Part shown: positions 9,310-16,140 of the stretch, piece after piece | Numbering within the stretch: the stretch's first letter is position 1 | Layout: the number at the start of each line of letters is the position of its first letter | Assembly: GCA_045639255.1 (NCBI GenBank) | Contig: JAZUCT010000053.1 | Span: 1 to 40,383, forward strand | Source: JAZUCT01 sp045639255 | Lineage (GTDB): Bacteria > Bacillota > Clostridia > Christensenellales > UBA1242 | DNA length: 40,383 nucleotides | Direction of reading: 5' to 3' | Made by a program: the position numbers and the translations under genes | The notes under the pieces: generated by a model | Databases searched by the model: none | What the model was told of the DNA's origin: nothing | Seen by the model: the letters and a program-made list of their open reading frames with translations, nothing else

Positions 9310-9787
9310 ATAAACAACCTTTTTGAATGTTATGTTTATTTATATGAAACAGAATGAAATTTAAGAATTATTAAATGATGTTATTTAGTTTGAATGTATG
9401 GCTTTGGGGCTTTACTGACTTCGCTGGATTCTCGGGCAGAGCCAAGAATGACACGGCGGAAGTGAGAATTGTGAATGGTTTGTAAGTATAGCTTTTGTGT
9501 TTTACGCTTCGCTGGATTCTCGCTGCGGCATAAATGCCTTGCAAGAATGACAAAAACAGGTAGAATGGCTCTGAGAATTATATGAGGGGGTGGTGCCAAG
9601 AATGACAAGGAATGGCGAGTGGCTTCGAGAATGAAATAATGTTACCACTACTATGTTACTCTTGTAGCGAACGACGCATTAAGTGAACGAGAGTCCAGCA
9701 CGAATGTGCGTTTGGTGTGCTGATATAAAATTGGATTGGAGTTGTTTATAATAGCCAACAAAAAAAATCTTAGTTAAACTAAGATTT
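9310..9787. repeat. intergenic patch of REP-like inverted-repeat modules
   Basis: This 478-bp gap between the PBP and ftsL-like genes has no credible gene and looks unlike the flanks, with higher GC. At 9411-9454 and 9501-9553 the same module occurs: TTCGCTGGATTCTCG, then a variable loop, then CAAGAATGACA. The arms ATTCTCG and CAAGAAT (9428-9434/9443-9449 and 9516-9522/9542-9548) can pair with one G-T. The variable loop of copy 2 is itself a hairpin (GGCATAAATGCC). Degenerate pieces (CAAGAATGACA at 9597, CGAGAATGA near 9632, GAGTCCAGC near 9690) continue the pattern. A third good copy lies at 14066-14120. The open frames crossing it are spurious. Confidence 0.7.
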
Positions 9788-9789
9788 TT
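9763..9789 (-). terminator. terminator after the ftsL-like gene
   Basis: 13-nt complementary arms (AAAAATCTTAGTT / AACTAAGATTTTT) overlap the stop codon of the upstream gene and are followed on the minus strand by a T-run. It ends the metallophosphoesterase-rsmH-ftsL unit. Confidence 0.8.
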
Positions 9790-10444
9790 ATTTAAACATT
9801 GTGCTTAAAAAATTGCAAAGTTTGTTGAACCAGTTTGTTTTGTTTTGCGAATTAATTTCAGAACGAGTTTCAATTAAATCTGCTGAAATTGTTTGATTTG
9901 CTTCGCCCATATTTAAATCAATGGCTTGTTCTTGCATTTCTTCGGCACTGGTTAATTTTTTTAATTGCTTTAATGCACTTTCATAGTTTGCACTGCCTGT
10001 TGAAATTTGTGTTTCAATGCTGGCAATTTGCATGTTTGTTAATGTTATTTGAACTGCGTTATAAATAACCAATCCAACACTTAAACAAAGCACTATGCTT
10101 GCACAAATAATGAAATTTTTAATCCTTGCATTTTTTAAGGTATAATTATTTTTATTTTGTTTTTTAGGTAAATATGCAACTTCATTATTGGTTTTATGTT
10201 TATTAATTTCATTAACTGAATTTAATGGGGTGTTGTTTTGTTCAATAGTGGAATATTCACTTTTAACTTCTTCAAACTTTTGTGAAGTATATGCATTTGA
10301 TTGTTTGCTTTTTGCAATTGCAATTTCGTTAAGTGCTTCAACATCTGCGTAAGTAACAGTTTCAGGTTTTTCTGTTTGAGTTTCACTTTTTGTTTTAGTT
10401 TCTTTTGCAACTTCAACTTCTGTTTCAATTTCAGTGGTTGTCAT
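9788..10444 (-). CDS. FtsL-like single-pass septal membrane protein (by position and topology)
   Basis: A 218-aa protein with a long Glu/Thr/Lys-rich cytoplasmic N-terminus (about 1-105), one transmembrane helix ('FIICASIVLCLSVGLVIYNAV', about 109-130), then a short extracytoplasmic coiled-coil-like segment and a tail. The arrangement (rsmH, then a bitopic coiled-coil protein, then the class B PBP) is the place occupied by ftsL in dcw clusters. FtsL proteins conserve almost no sequence, and the usual length is about 100-130 aa; the extra length here is the repetitive acidic N-terminus ('TTTEIETEVEVAKETKTKSETQTEKPE'). Strong SD: GGGGGG 8 nt upstream. It follows rsmH by 23 nt. In the family, FtsL works with DivIC and DivIB to activate FtsW and the PBP. 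The assignment is inference from context. Confidence 0.6.
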   Translation of the reverse strand: MTTTEIETEVEVAKETKTKSETQTEKPETVTYADVEALNEIAIAKSKQSNAYTSQKFEEVKSEYSTIEQNNTPLNSVNEINKHKTNNEVAYLPKKQNKNNYTLKNARIKNFIICASIVLCLSVGLVIYNAVQITLTNMQIASIETQISTGSANYESALKQLKKLTSAEEMQEQAIDLNMGEANQTISADLIETRSEINSQNKTNWFNKLCNFLSTMFK

Positions 10445-10467
10445 ATTGAATTCCCCCCCTTTTTTAG

Positions 10468-11397
10468 TTATAATTTTTCAATAATTCTTAACTTTGCACA
10501 AGTGCTGCGTGGATTAACTTTTTGTTCTTCCAAGCTTGCAGTTATTGGTTTTTTGTTAATAAGTTTTATTGTTGCTTTGTGGTTGCACACACAAACTGGA
10601 AGTTTTTTTGAACAAACACAATCTGTTGCAAGTTCAGAAAAAACATTTTTTGCAATTCTATCTTCAAGGCTGTGGAATGTTATAACACAAAGTCTGCCAT
10701 AAGGTGCAAGCATTTCAACCATATCTTTTAGTGCATCTTCAAGTTTATCAAGTTCAGAATTGACTTCAATTCTTAGCGCTTGAAAAGTTTTTGTTGCTGG
10801 ATGAATATGCCCGAACTTATATTTTGCAGGAACGCTTTTTTCAATTATTTCAACCAATTGCTTAGTTGTTTCAATTTCGCCTTTTTGCCTTTCAGCAACA
10901 ATGTTTTTTGCAATTGATTTTGCATTTTGTTCTTCTCCATAAGTAAACAAAATTTTAACAAGTTTTTCGTAGGGATAGTTATTAACAACATAAAATGCAT
11001 CGAGTGTTTGTGATTTATTCATTCGCATATCTAACCTTGCATCAAACCTGAAAGAAAAACCCCTTTCTGGGTTATCCAGTTGATAACTTGAAACCCCCAA
11101 ATCCAACAGAACACCATTAACTTTTTCAATGCCCAAATTAAGAATTTCATTCTTGAATTCTTTAAAATCGTTGTTAACAAATTTAACATTATTATGTTGC
11201 TTTAATCTTTCTTTGCACACATTAATTGCTTCTGCATCTTTATCGAACCCAATAAGAGTGCCTGTTGTTAATTTTTTAGCAATTTGAGATGAATGCCCTG
11301 CTCCGCCCATTGTTCCATCGACATAAATTCCATCTGGTTTAATGTTTAAACCATCAATGCATTCTTTAAGCATTATGGGGTTATGAAAAAATTCCAT
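10468..11397 (-). CDS. rsmH: 16S rRNA (cytosine1402-N4)-methyltransferase
   Basis: 309-aa SAM-dependent methyltransferase (MraW/RsmH) acting on C1402 in the ribosomal P site. Family landmarks: N-terminal 'FHNPIMLKECIDGL', SAM-binding 'YVDGTMGGAGHSSQIAKKL', 'LLDLGVSSYQLDNPERGFSFRFDARLDMRM', 'HPATKTFQALRIEVNSELD' and C-terminal 'ITFHSLEDRIAKNVF'. Length is typical. An AAGGA about 8 nt upstream supports the start. In many bacteria rsmH is the first or second gene of the dcw cluster behind mraZ; here the gene before it is a metallophosphoesterase 10 nt away, with no mraZ visible. Confidence 0.97.
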   Translation of the reverse strand: MEFFHNPIMLKECIDGLNIKPDGIYVDGTMGGAGHSSQIAKKLTTGTLIGFDKDAEAINVCKERLKQHNNVKFVNNDFKEFKNEILNLGIEKVNGVLLDLGVSSYQLDNPERGFSFRFDARLDMRMNKSQTLDAFYVVNNYPYEKLVKILFTYGEEQNAKSIAKNIVAERQKGEIETTKQLVEIIEKSVPAKYKFGHIHPATKTFQALRIEVNSELDKLEDALKDMVEMLAPYGRLCVITFHSLEDRIAKNVFSELATDCVCSKKLPVCVCNHKATIKLINKKPITASLEEQKVNPRSTCAKLRIIEKL

Positions 11398-11407
11398 TTT
11401 ATTTTCC

Positions 11408-12109
11408 TTATATATTTATTTCTTGTGGAATGTTATTAACCAAATCGCAACTGGTTAAGTGATAAGTTATTCCGTTTTTTTGCGTTATTATTTCAGCCCT
11501 GCAATCACTGCCATGAAGGTGCCCATAAACACAATAATTTACATTATATTCTTCCAAAAGTTTTGTAAAATCACTATCTTGCCTTTTAGAGTTAAATGGT
11601 GGATAGTGAAGCATGCAAATTAACTTTTCGCCATTTTTTTGCTTTGATTTTGCATTTTCAAGTGTTAATTTAAGCCTTATTAGTTCCCTTTTATAAATTT
11701 TTTCATCTTCGTCAGTTTTATGTTCGTTATTTTCAGGAACTGTCCAACCCCTTGTGCCGCAAACAATTATGTTTTCAAACTGCAAACTATCGTTTTGAAC
11801 AGCAAACATATTAGATGGCAAAACGCTTCGAACTGCTGAAATGGATTTCCACCAATAATCGTGATTGCCCCTTAGAAGAACAATTTTGCCAGGCAAAGTG
11901 CGAATAAAATTAAGGTCAGCAACTGCATCTTCCAAATACATTGCCCAACTTATATCACCACTTATAAGCACAATATCTTCATTTGAAACCATGTTTTTCC
12001 AGTTATTGCAAATAATTTCAACATAGTTATCCCAATTTCCACCAAATATATCCATTGGTTTAGGGTTATTAATGCTTAAATGTAAATCGCTTAATGCAAA
12101 TATTTTCAA
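11408..12109 (-). CDS. calcineurin-like metallophosphoesterase
   Basis: 233-aa cytoplasmic phosphoesterase with the complete dimetal motif set: DLHL (Asp8, His10), GDISW (Asp52), RGNHDYWW (Asn82-His83), His168 in 'LHYPP' and GHLHG (196-200). No signal peptide is seen. Substrate is unknown; it resembles the COG1768-type predicted phosphohydrolases. The start codon appears to be TTG (12109), since 'MKIFALSDLH' is the natural beginning of the fold; GGGGG lies 13 nt upstream, a long spacing. A strong extended -10 promoter (12139-12167) drives it, and rsmH follows after 10 nt, so it heads the rsmH-ftsL unit where mraZ would be expected. Confidence 0.85.
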   Translation of the reverse strand: MKIFALSDLHLSINNPKPMDIFGGNWDNYVEIICNNWKNMVSNEDIVLISGDISWAMYLEDAVADLNFIRTLPGKIVLLRGNHDYWWKSISAVRSVLPSNMFAVQNDSLQFENIIVCGTRGWTVPENNEHKTDEDEKIYKRELIRLKLTLENAKSKQKNGEKLICMLHYPPFNSKRQDSDFTKLLEEYNVNYCVYGHLHGSDCRAEIITQKNGITYHLTSCDLVNNIPQEINI

Positions 12110-12138
12110 TGTATTAATATCCCCCTTTTATTTTTATA

Positions 12139-12167
12139 AGTATAGCAAATTTTATGAAGGTTAACAA
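12139..12167 (-). promoter_or_regulatory. promoter of the metallophosphoesterase-rsmH-ftsL unit
   Basis: Minus strand: TTGTTA, 17 bp, TATACT with TGC directly before the -10 (extended -10). Predicted start near 12132, followed by a GGGGG SD. Confidence 0.8.
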
Positions 12168-12181
12168 GCATAAAAAAACAA

Positions 12182-12209
12182 AAAATGTCGCAATTCAATG
12201 CGACATTTT
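12182..12209 (-). terminator. terminator after the spore-coat-like gene
   Basis: 11-bp perfect stem (AAAATGTCGCA / TGCGACATTTT) with a 6-nt loop and a T-run on the minus-strand 3' side, 30 nt past the stop of the gene at 12240. Confidence 0.9.
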
Positions 12210-12239
12210 GATAAAGATTGTTTTTATGGTAAAACAAAG

Positions 12240-12899
12240 TTAGCGTCTTGTGTTGTTAATTGGTGTTTGATTTGGATATAATGGCAAATTAAAGAATCCA
12301 TTACATTGATCTGGTGCAAATTCTTGGCAAGGTGGCAATTGAACATAGCCATATGATGGAACAAGAATTTCTGCATTCACAACAACCCTTAATATAACTG
12401 TTACGCACGCAGTAACATTAAAGGTGAAATCACCAGTGTAAGTGCCTTCTGGGCTAACAACCGCACCAAAGGCATTTATTGAATATGGTATGATTGATGC
12501 TTGTGGCACATAAAGAATAACATCTTTTGGCACAACTATTGTTGATGTGCCTGTTCCAGTTACGCCATTTGCATCTGTATATGTAACTGTTACTGGAATT
12601 TCAACATTACAACTTACTCTTGCAAAATTTGGCTTATCTTCAAACCTATCAACAACAAGATTTGTTATTGTTGCAAAGTTTTGACTGCCTGCAAGACTAA
12701 CAAAAGTTAGTGGTTCTGTTGGATTTGCTGGTGTTAAATTTGTTATTGCAACAGTTAAATTTTCTTCTTGTGTTTGGCTTATACATGCATCGAAAACTTT
12801 GTTTGTTTGAATGCAAACTCTTTCACAAATTCCATGTGTTGGATTGCCACAAATTGCGCCAGGAAATCTATCTAACTTTGTTGATGAATAAAATGACAT
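12240..12899 (-). CDS. conserved Clostridia cysteine-rich protein, SPOCS-like (possible spore-surface protein)
   Basis: 219-aa protein without signal peptide or transmembrane segment. The N-terminus is cysteine-rich ('CGNPTHGICERVCIQTNKVFDAC'); the middle is beta-rich, with 'FARVSCNVEIPVTVTYTDANG' and 'IVVPKDVILYVPQASIIPYSINA'; the C-terminus has 'LVPSYGYVQLPPCQEFAPDQC' and a polar tail. The middle resembles the SPOCS (DUF3794) strand pattern of spore-coat and SipL-type proteins. From memory, similar proteins with the CERVCIQ...KVFDAC and VPSYGYxxxPPCQE blocks are common and uncharacterised in Clostridia. The start at 12899 is chosen because GGAGG precedes it by 8 nt; an ATG at 12914 would include the SD. 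Monocistronic, ended by a strong terminator. Spore involvement is inference. Confidence 0.7.
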   Translation of the reverse strand: MSFYSSTKLDRFPGAICGNPTHGICERVCIQTNKVFDACISQTQEENLTVAITNLTPANPTEPLTFVSLAGSQNFATITNLVVDRFEDKPNFARVSCNVEIPVTVTYTDANGVTGTGTSTIVVPKDVILYVPQASIIPYSINAFGAVVSPEGTYTGDFTFNVTACVTVILRVVVNAEILVPSYGYVQLPPCQEFAPDQCNGFFNLPLYPNQTPINNTRR

Positions 12900-12977
12900 T
12901 TGTTTTACCTCCATATTTATTTAGACCCATACACTATAAATTATGAAAATAAAACAATTTTTGTTAAATAAACTTGC

Positions 12978-13006
12978 TTGAATTTTTTATTTGAATAAGA
13001 TATACT
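12978..13006 (+). promoter_or_regulatory. promoter of engB, predicted leaderless transcript
   Basis: TTGAAT (12978-12983), 17 bp, TATACT (13001-13006), then only 6 nt to the ATG at 13013. The predicted start falls on or next to the start codon. No SD is present. Confidence 0.8.
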
Positions 13007-13012
13007 TATTTT

Positions 13013-13624
13013 ATGAAAATCACAAACATTAAATTTATTAAAAGTGTTGCAAACTTAAACGATGTTTTAACCGATAAAAATGAATATGCTTTTGTTGGCA
13101 GAAGCAATGTTGGAAAATCCAGCTTGCTTAATTTTTTGGTTAATTCAAAAATTGCAAAAACTTCTTCCACCCCCGGAAGAACTCAGTTAATTAATTATTT
13201 TGAAGTTAACAAGCAATTTTATTTTGTGGATCTTCCCGGCTATGGCTATGCAAAACTGAATAAAACTAAAAAACAAAGTTGGGGAAAACTTTTGGGCGAT
13301 TATTTAATTAAAGCACCAAAACTTAGATGTGTGTTTTTGCTTGTTGATATAAGACACAAACCAACTGAACTTGATAAGCAAATGCAAAAATTTTTATATT
13401 TTTATCAAATTCCAACAGTTATTATTGCCACAAAATGCGATAAACTTTCGCGTGCACAAATGCACAATCAAAAACAACTTATTGCAAATGAACTTGGCGT
13501 TGGCAAGGCAAACATTATTTTAACATCTTCAACTTCAAGATTAGGTTTACAAGAAGTTTTAGATAAAATTGAAGTTTTTGAAAATTTGCCAGTTGAAGAA
13601 ACTGAAAATAACGAAAATGAATAA
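13013..13624 (+). CDS. engB: ribosome biogenesis GTP-binding protein EngB/YsxC
   Basis: 203-aa TrmE-Era-family GTPase needed for 50S subunit assembly. All G motifs are visible: G1 GRSNVGKS (29-36), G2 TPGRTQ, G3 DLPGYG, G4 ATKCDK and G5 SSTSRLGL. 'KPTELDKQMQKFLY' matches family members. It is one of the few plus-strand genes here and stands alone between a strong promoter and a bidirectional terminator. No Shine-Dalgarno precedes the ATG and the promoter geometry leaves essentially no leader, so translation initiation must differ from that of its SD-led neighbours. The start is fixed by homology ('MKITNIKFIKSVANLND'). Confidence 0.95.
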   Translation: MKITNIKFIKSVANLNDVLTDKNEYAFVGRSNVGKSSLLNFLVNSKIAKTSSTPGRTQLINYFEVNKQFYFVDLPGYGYAKLNKTKKQSWGKLLGDYLIKAPKLRCVFLLVDIRHKPTELDKQMQKFLYFYQIPTVIIATKCDKLSRAQMHNQKQLIANELGVGKANIILTSSTSRLGLQEVLDKIEVFENLPVEETENNENE

Positions 13625-13625
13625 T

Positions 13626-13652
13626 AAAAAAAGCCTTTAACGGCTTTTTTTT
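13626..13652. terminator. bidirectional terminator between engB and the zinc-ribbon gene
   Basis: Stem AAAAAAGCC / GGCTTTTTT with loop TTTAAC, an A-run on one side and a T-run on the other, between two convergent genes. Confidence 0.85.
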
Positions 13653-13659
13653 GTTAAAA

Positions 13660-13962
13660 TTATAACATAAATAAACTTGCAAAGAAAATTATATAAATAA
13701 GAACATATGCTGCAATTGAACAACCAAAAGTTATGCCCCATGCTTTCATAAATGTTTTTCTTGCAACTGTGTTTTCTGGATACATTAAAATTCCAATTAA
13801 TAAACCAATTAAACCAAATAATAAGGCAAACAAAACACCCATGCCTGCTTTTGATTCGTTATGTTCTGGATTAACTTCTGCTTTCTTTTCAAGTGAACAG
13901 CCACAGTTAACACATACAACTGCTTCATCTTTCACTTCTTTTCCACAATTTTTGCAAAACAT
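13660..13962 (-). CDS. zinc-ribbon membrane protein
   Basis: 100-aa protein. The N-terminus is a double-CxxC zinc ribbon ('FCKNCGKEV...VVCVNCGCSL', residues 3-24), followed by a short charged linker and two hydrophobic segments ('GVLFALLFGLIGLLIGILMYP' and 'ITFGCSIAAYVLIYIIFFASLFML'). This is the common 'zinc_ribbon_2 plus transmembrane' architecture with no assigned biochemical role. SD GGGGAGG is strong and sits behind an exact-consensus promoter (13985-14013). Function unknown; the zinc-ribbon call is secure from the four cysteines. Confidence 0.85.
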   Translation of the reverse strand: MFCKNCGKEVKDEAVVCVNCGCSLEKKAEVNPEHNESKAGMGVLFALLFGLIGLLIGILMYPENTVARKTFMKAWGITFGCSIAAYVLIYIIFFASLFML

Positions 13963-13984
13963 AAAAGATTCCTCCCCTATTTTA

Positions 13985-14013
13985 ATTATAGTTTAGAAGT
14001 CGAAATATGTCAA
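13985..14013 (-). promoter_or_regulatory. consensus sigma-A promoter of the zinc-ribbon gene
   Basis: Minus strand: TTGACA, exactly 17 bp, TATAAT. Both hexamers are perfect consensus. Predicted high basal expression. Confidence 0.9.
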
Positions 14014-14065
14014 ATAAAATATTAATGCAGTAAAGAATTAACAGAAATGTGAGTTGGACTTCGAA

Positions 14066-14120
14066 GTTTTACGCTTCGCTGGATTCTTGCTGCGTGGCTC
14101 TGCCCCTTTCAAGAATAACA
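14066..14120. repeat. REP-like inverted-repeat module, copy 3
   Basis: GCTTCGCTGGATTCTTG, then a loop of about 20 nt, then CAAGAATAACA. The arms ATTCTTG (14083-14089) and CAAGAAT (14110-14116) pair perfectly. The TTTTACGCTTCGCTGGATTCT part matches the copy at 9501-9520. It sits between the zinc-ribbon gene and clpX in a 250-bp gap that otherwise holds only their promoter and terminator. Confidence 0.7.
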
Positions 14121-14180
14121 CGCTCAAACCACCATTATTCTCAAAGGAGCAAATATGGAATGGCTTGTGAGTGACGATAA

Positions 14181-14208
14181 AAAAATATGCACACTTGTGC
14201 ATATTTTT
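14181..14208 (-). terminator. terminator of the tig-clpP-clpX operon
   Basis: Complementary arms AAAAATATGCACA / TGTGCATATTTTT just past the clpX stop, with a T-run on the minus-strand 3' side. Confidence 0.85.
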
Positions 14209-14214
14209 ATTTAT

Positions 14215-15474
14215 TTAAATTGCTTCTTGAATGTCACCACGAACATAAACTGGTTCAGCATTTTTATTAATGAAATCTTCGTTAATAATAACACCTTTAA
14301 TTGTTTTATCGCTTGGGGCTGTGAACATAACCCTTAGCATTTTTTCTTCTAAGATAGTTCTTAAAGCCCTTGCACCAGTTTTAAGTTGCATTGCTTTTTT
14401 AGCAACTGCACGAACAGCACTATCATCGAATTTAATATCAATGCCATCAATGCTGAACATTTTTTCATATTGTTTAGTTATTGCATTTTTAGGTTGAGTT
14501 AGAATGTTCATAAGTGCATCTTCGGTTAACTCGTTTAAGCAAACTGTTATTGGAACTCTGCCCAAAAATTCTGGAATCATGCCGAATTTAACAAGGTCGG
14601 CTGGTGTTACTTCTTTTAAGAAATCTTTTTGATTTTTATCGTTTTCAGTTGTTATGCTTGAACCAAAACCAACACTTGATTTTGCAACCCTTGATTCAAT
14701 AATTTTGTTTAATCCAACAAATGCTCCGCCACAGATGAAAAGAATGTTTGTTGTGTCGATTGGAATCATTTCTTGGTTAGGGTGTTTTCTGCCACCTTGT
14801 GGTGGAACATTTGCAGTTGTGCTTTCAAGAATTTTAAGCAATGCTTGTTGCACGCCTTCACCAGAAACATCACGAGTTATGCTTCTGTTTTCGCCTTTTC
14901 TTGCAATTTTATCGATTTCATCGATATAAATTATGCCTCGTTCTGCTTTTTTAACATCTCCATCGGCATTTTGAATTAGTTTTAAAAGCACATTTTCAAC
15001 ATCTTCACCAACATAACCTGCTTCGGTTAATGTGGTTGCATCTGCCGTTGCAAAAGGAACTTTAAGAATTTTTGCAAGAGTTTTTGCAAGCAAAGTTTTG
15101 CCAACCCCAGTTGGTCCAAGCATTAAGATGTTACTTTTTTCAAGTTCAACAAAATCCTTGGTTTTGTTCTTTTTTGCTTCTTGCAGATAGTTTATGCGTT
15201 TATAGTGATTATAAACAGCAACTGAAAGCACTTCTTTTGCGTCTGATTGACCAATTATATAATCATCAAGTTGTTTTTTTATTTCTGCAGGTGTTGGAAG
15301 TTCAATCTTGGTGTTATCTTCGCCTGAAATATTAAAAGAATCGTCTTTAACAATATCTTTGCAAATATCAATGCAATCTTCACAAATATAAGCATCGCCC
15401 CTTGGGCTTTGAATAAGTTTTTTACATTCAAGTTGACTTTTTCCACAAAAACTGCAACATTTTCTGCCGTCCAT
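14215..15474 (-). CDS. clpX: ATP-dependent Clp protease ATP-binding subunit ClpX
   Basis: 419-aa AAA+ unfoldase that recognises tagged substrates and feeds them to ClpP. The N-terminal zinc-binding domain has Cys7, Cys10, Cys31 and Cys34 ('CSFCGKSQLECKK...YICEDCIDIC'). Walker A is GPTGVGKT (120-127) and Walker B 'IIYIDEIDKI'; 'SITRDVSGEGVQQALLKILE' and the sensor-region 'IPEFLGRVPITVCLNEL' follow. The IGF-type ClpP-docking loop appears as 'VGFGSS'. SD GAGG lies 5 nt upstream. It follows clpP by 43 nt in the order tig-clpP-clpX, the common Firmicutes/Proteobacteria arrangement (lon absent here). Confidence 0.97.
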   Translation of the reverse strand: MDGRKCCSFCGKSQLECKKLIQSPRGDAYICEDCIDICKDIVKDDSFNISGEDNTKIELPTPAEIKKQLDDYIIGQSDAKEVLSVAVYNHYKRINYLQEAKKNKTKDFVELEKSNILMLGPTGVGKTLLAKTLAKILKVPFATADATTLTEAGYVGEDVENVLLKLIQNADGDVKKAERGIIYIDEIDKIARKGENRSITRDVSGEGVQQALLKILESTTANVPPQGGRKHPNQEMIPIDTTNILFICGGAFVGLNKIIESRVAKSSVGFGSSITTENDKNQKDFLKEVTPADLVKFGMIPEFLGRVPITVCLNELTEDALMNILTQPKNAITKQYEKMFSIDGIDIKFDDSAVRAVAKKAMQLKTGARALRTILEEKMLRVMFTAPSDKTIKGVIINEDFINKNAEPVYVRGDIQEAI

Positions 15475-15517
15475 AATTACCTCACTTTATTAGTTTATGA
15501 AAATTTTAATAAATATT

Positions 15518-16099
15518 TTAGTGTTTTTCAAAAATTTTATCTATTAAGCCATATTCAAGGGCTTCTTGGGCTGTCATAAAGTTATCCCTTTCAGTATCCT
15601 TTTCAATAACTTCAACAGGTTTGCCTGTGTTTTGTGAAAGCATTTTGTTAAGCCTTTCACGCCATTTTAAAATAAGTTCTGCTCTGATTTTTATATCTGT
15701 TGCCTGACCTTGTGCGCCGCCAAGTGGTTGGTGAATCATAATTTCACTGTTTGGCAATGCATATCGCTTGCCTTTTGCACCGCTTGAAAGAAGGAATGCA
15801 CCCATGCTTGCTGCAAGCCCAATGCAAATTGTTACAACATCGCACTTAATATAGTTCATAGTGTCGAAAATTGCCATGCCTGCGGTTATGCTTCCACCTG
15901 GTGAATTGATATAGAAATAAATATCCTTATCAGGTGCTTTTGCTTCAAGGAAAAGAAGTTGGGCAACAATGGTGTTTGCAACTTGATCGGTTACTTCACC
16001 AGTTAAAAAAATAATTCTATCTTCAAGCAATCTTGAATAAATATCATAAGTTCTTTCGCCACCGTTATTTGATTGATCAATAACATAAGGAATTAACAT
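15518..16099 (-). CDS. clpP: ATP-dependent Clp protease proteolytic subunit
   Basis: 193-aa serine peptidase forming the tetradecameric ClpP chamber. Catalytic triad Ser98 ('GLAASMGAFLL'), His123 ('MIHQPLGGAQGQA') and Asp172 ('TERDNFMTAQEA') is intact, as is the N-terminal 'LIPYVIDQSNNGGERTYDIYSRLLEDRIIFL'. The length is standard and the Tyr/Phe-rich hydrophobic docking features are retained. It sits between tig and clpX, 41 nt after tig; GGAGG about 6 nt upstream of the ATG is a strong SD. Cotranscription with clpX makes a stoichiometric ClpXP partner likely. Confidence 0.97.
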   Translation of the reverse strand: MLIPYVIDQSNNGGERTYDIYSRLLEDRIIFLTGEVTDQVANTIVAQLLFLEAKAPDKDIYFYINSPGGSITAGMAIFDTMNYIKCDVVTICIGLAASMGAFLLSSGAKGKRYALPNSEIMIHQPLGGAQGQATDIKIRAELILKWRERLNKMLSQNTGKPVEVIEKDTERDNFMTAQEALEYGLIDKIFEKH

Positions 16100-16140
16100 T
16101 TAAAACCTCCATAACTTATTATTTTGTTTTTAATTAACTT

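Noticed and set aside
9371..9608. Two minus-strand ORFs of 60-75 codons between the PBP and ftsL-like genes
   Set aside because: They translate the REP-like hairpin repeats (the 'LGSARESSEV'-type peptide); no SD or family similarity.
14155..14337. Plus-strand 60-codon ORF with an AAAGGAG upstream
   Set aside because: It runs through the clpX terminator and antisense into clpX; the peptide is a shadow of the clpX frame and the SD match is likely chance.
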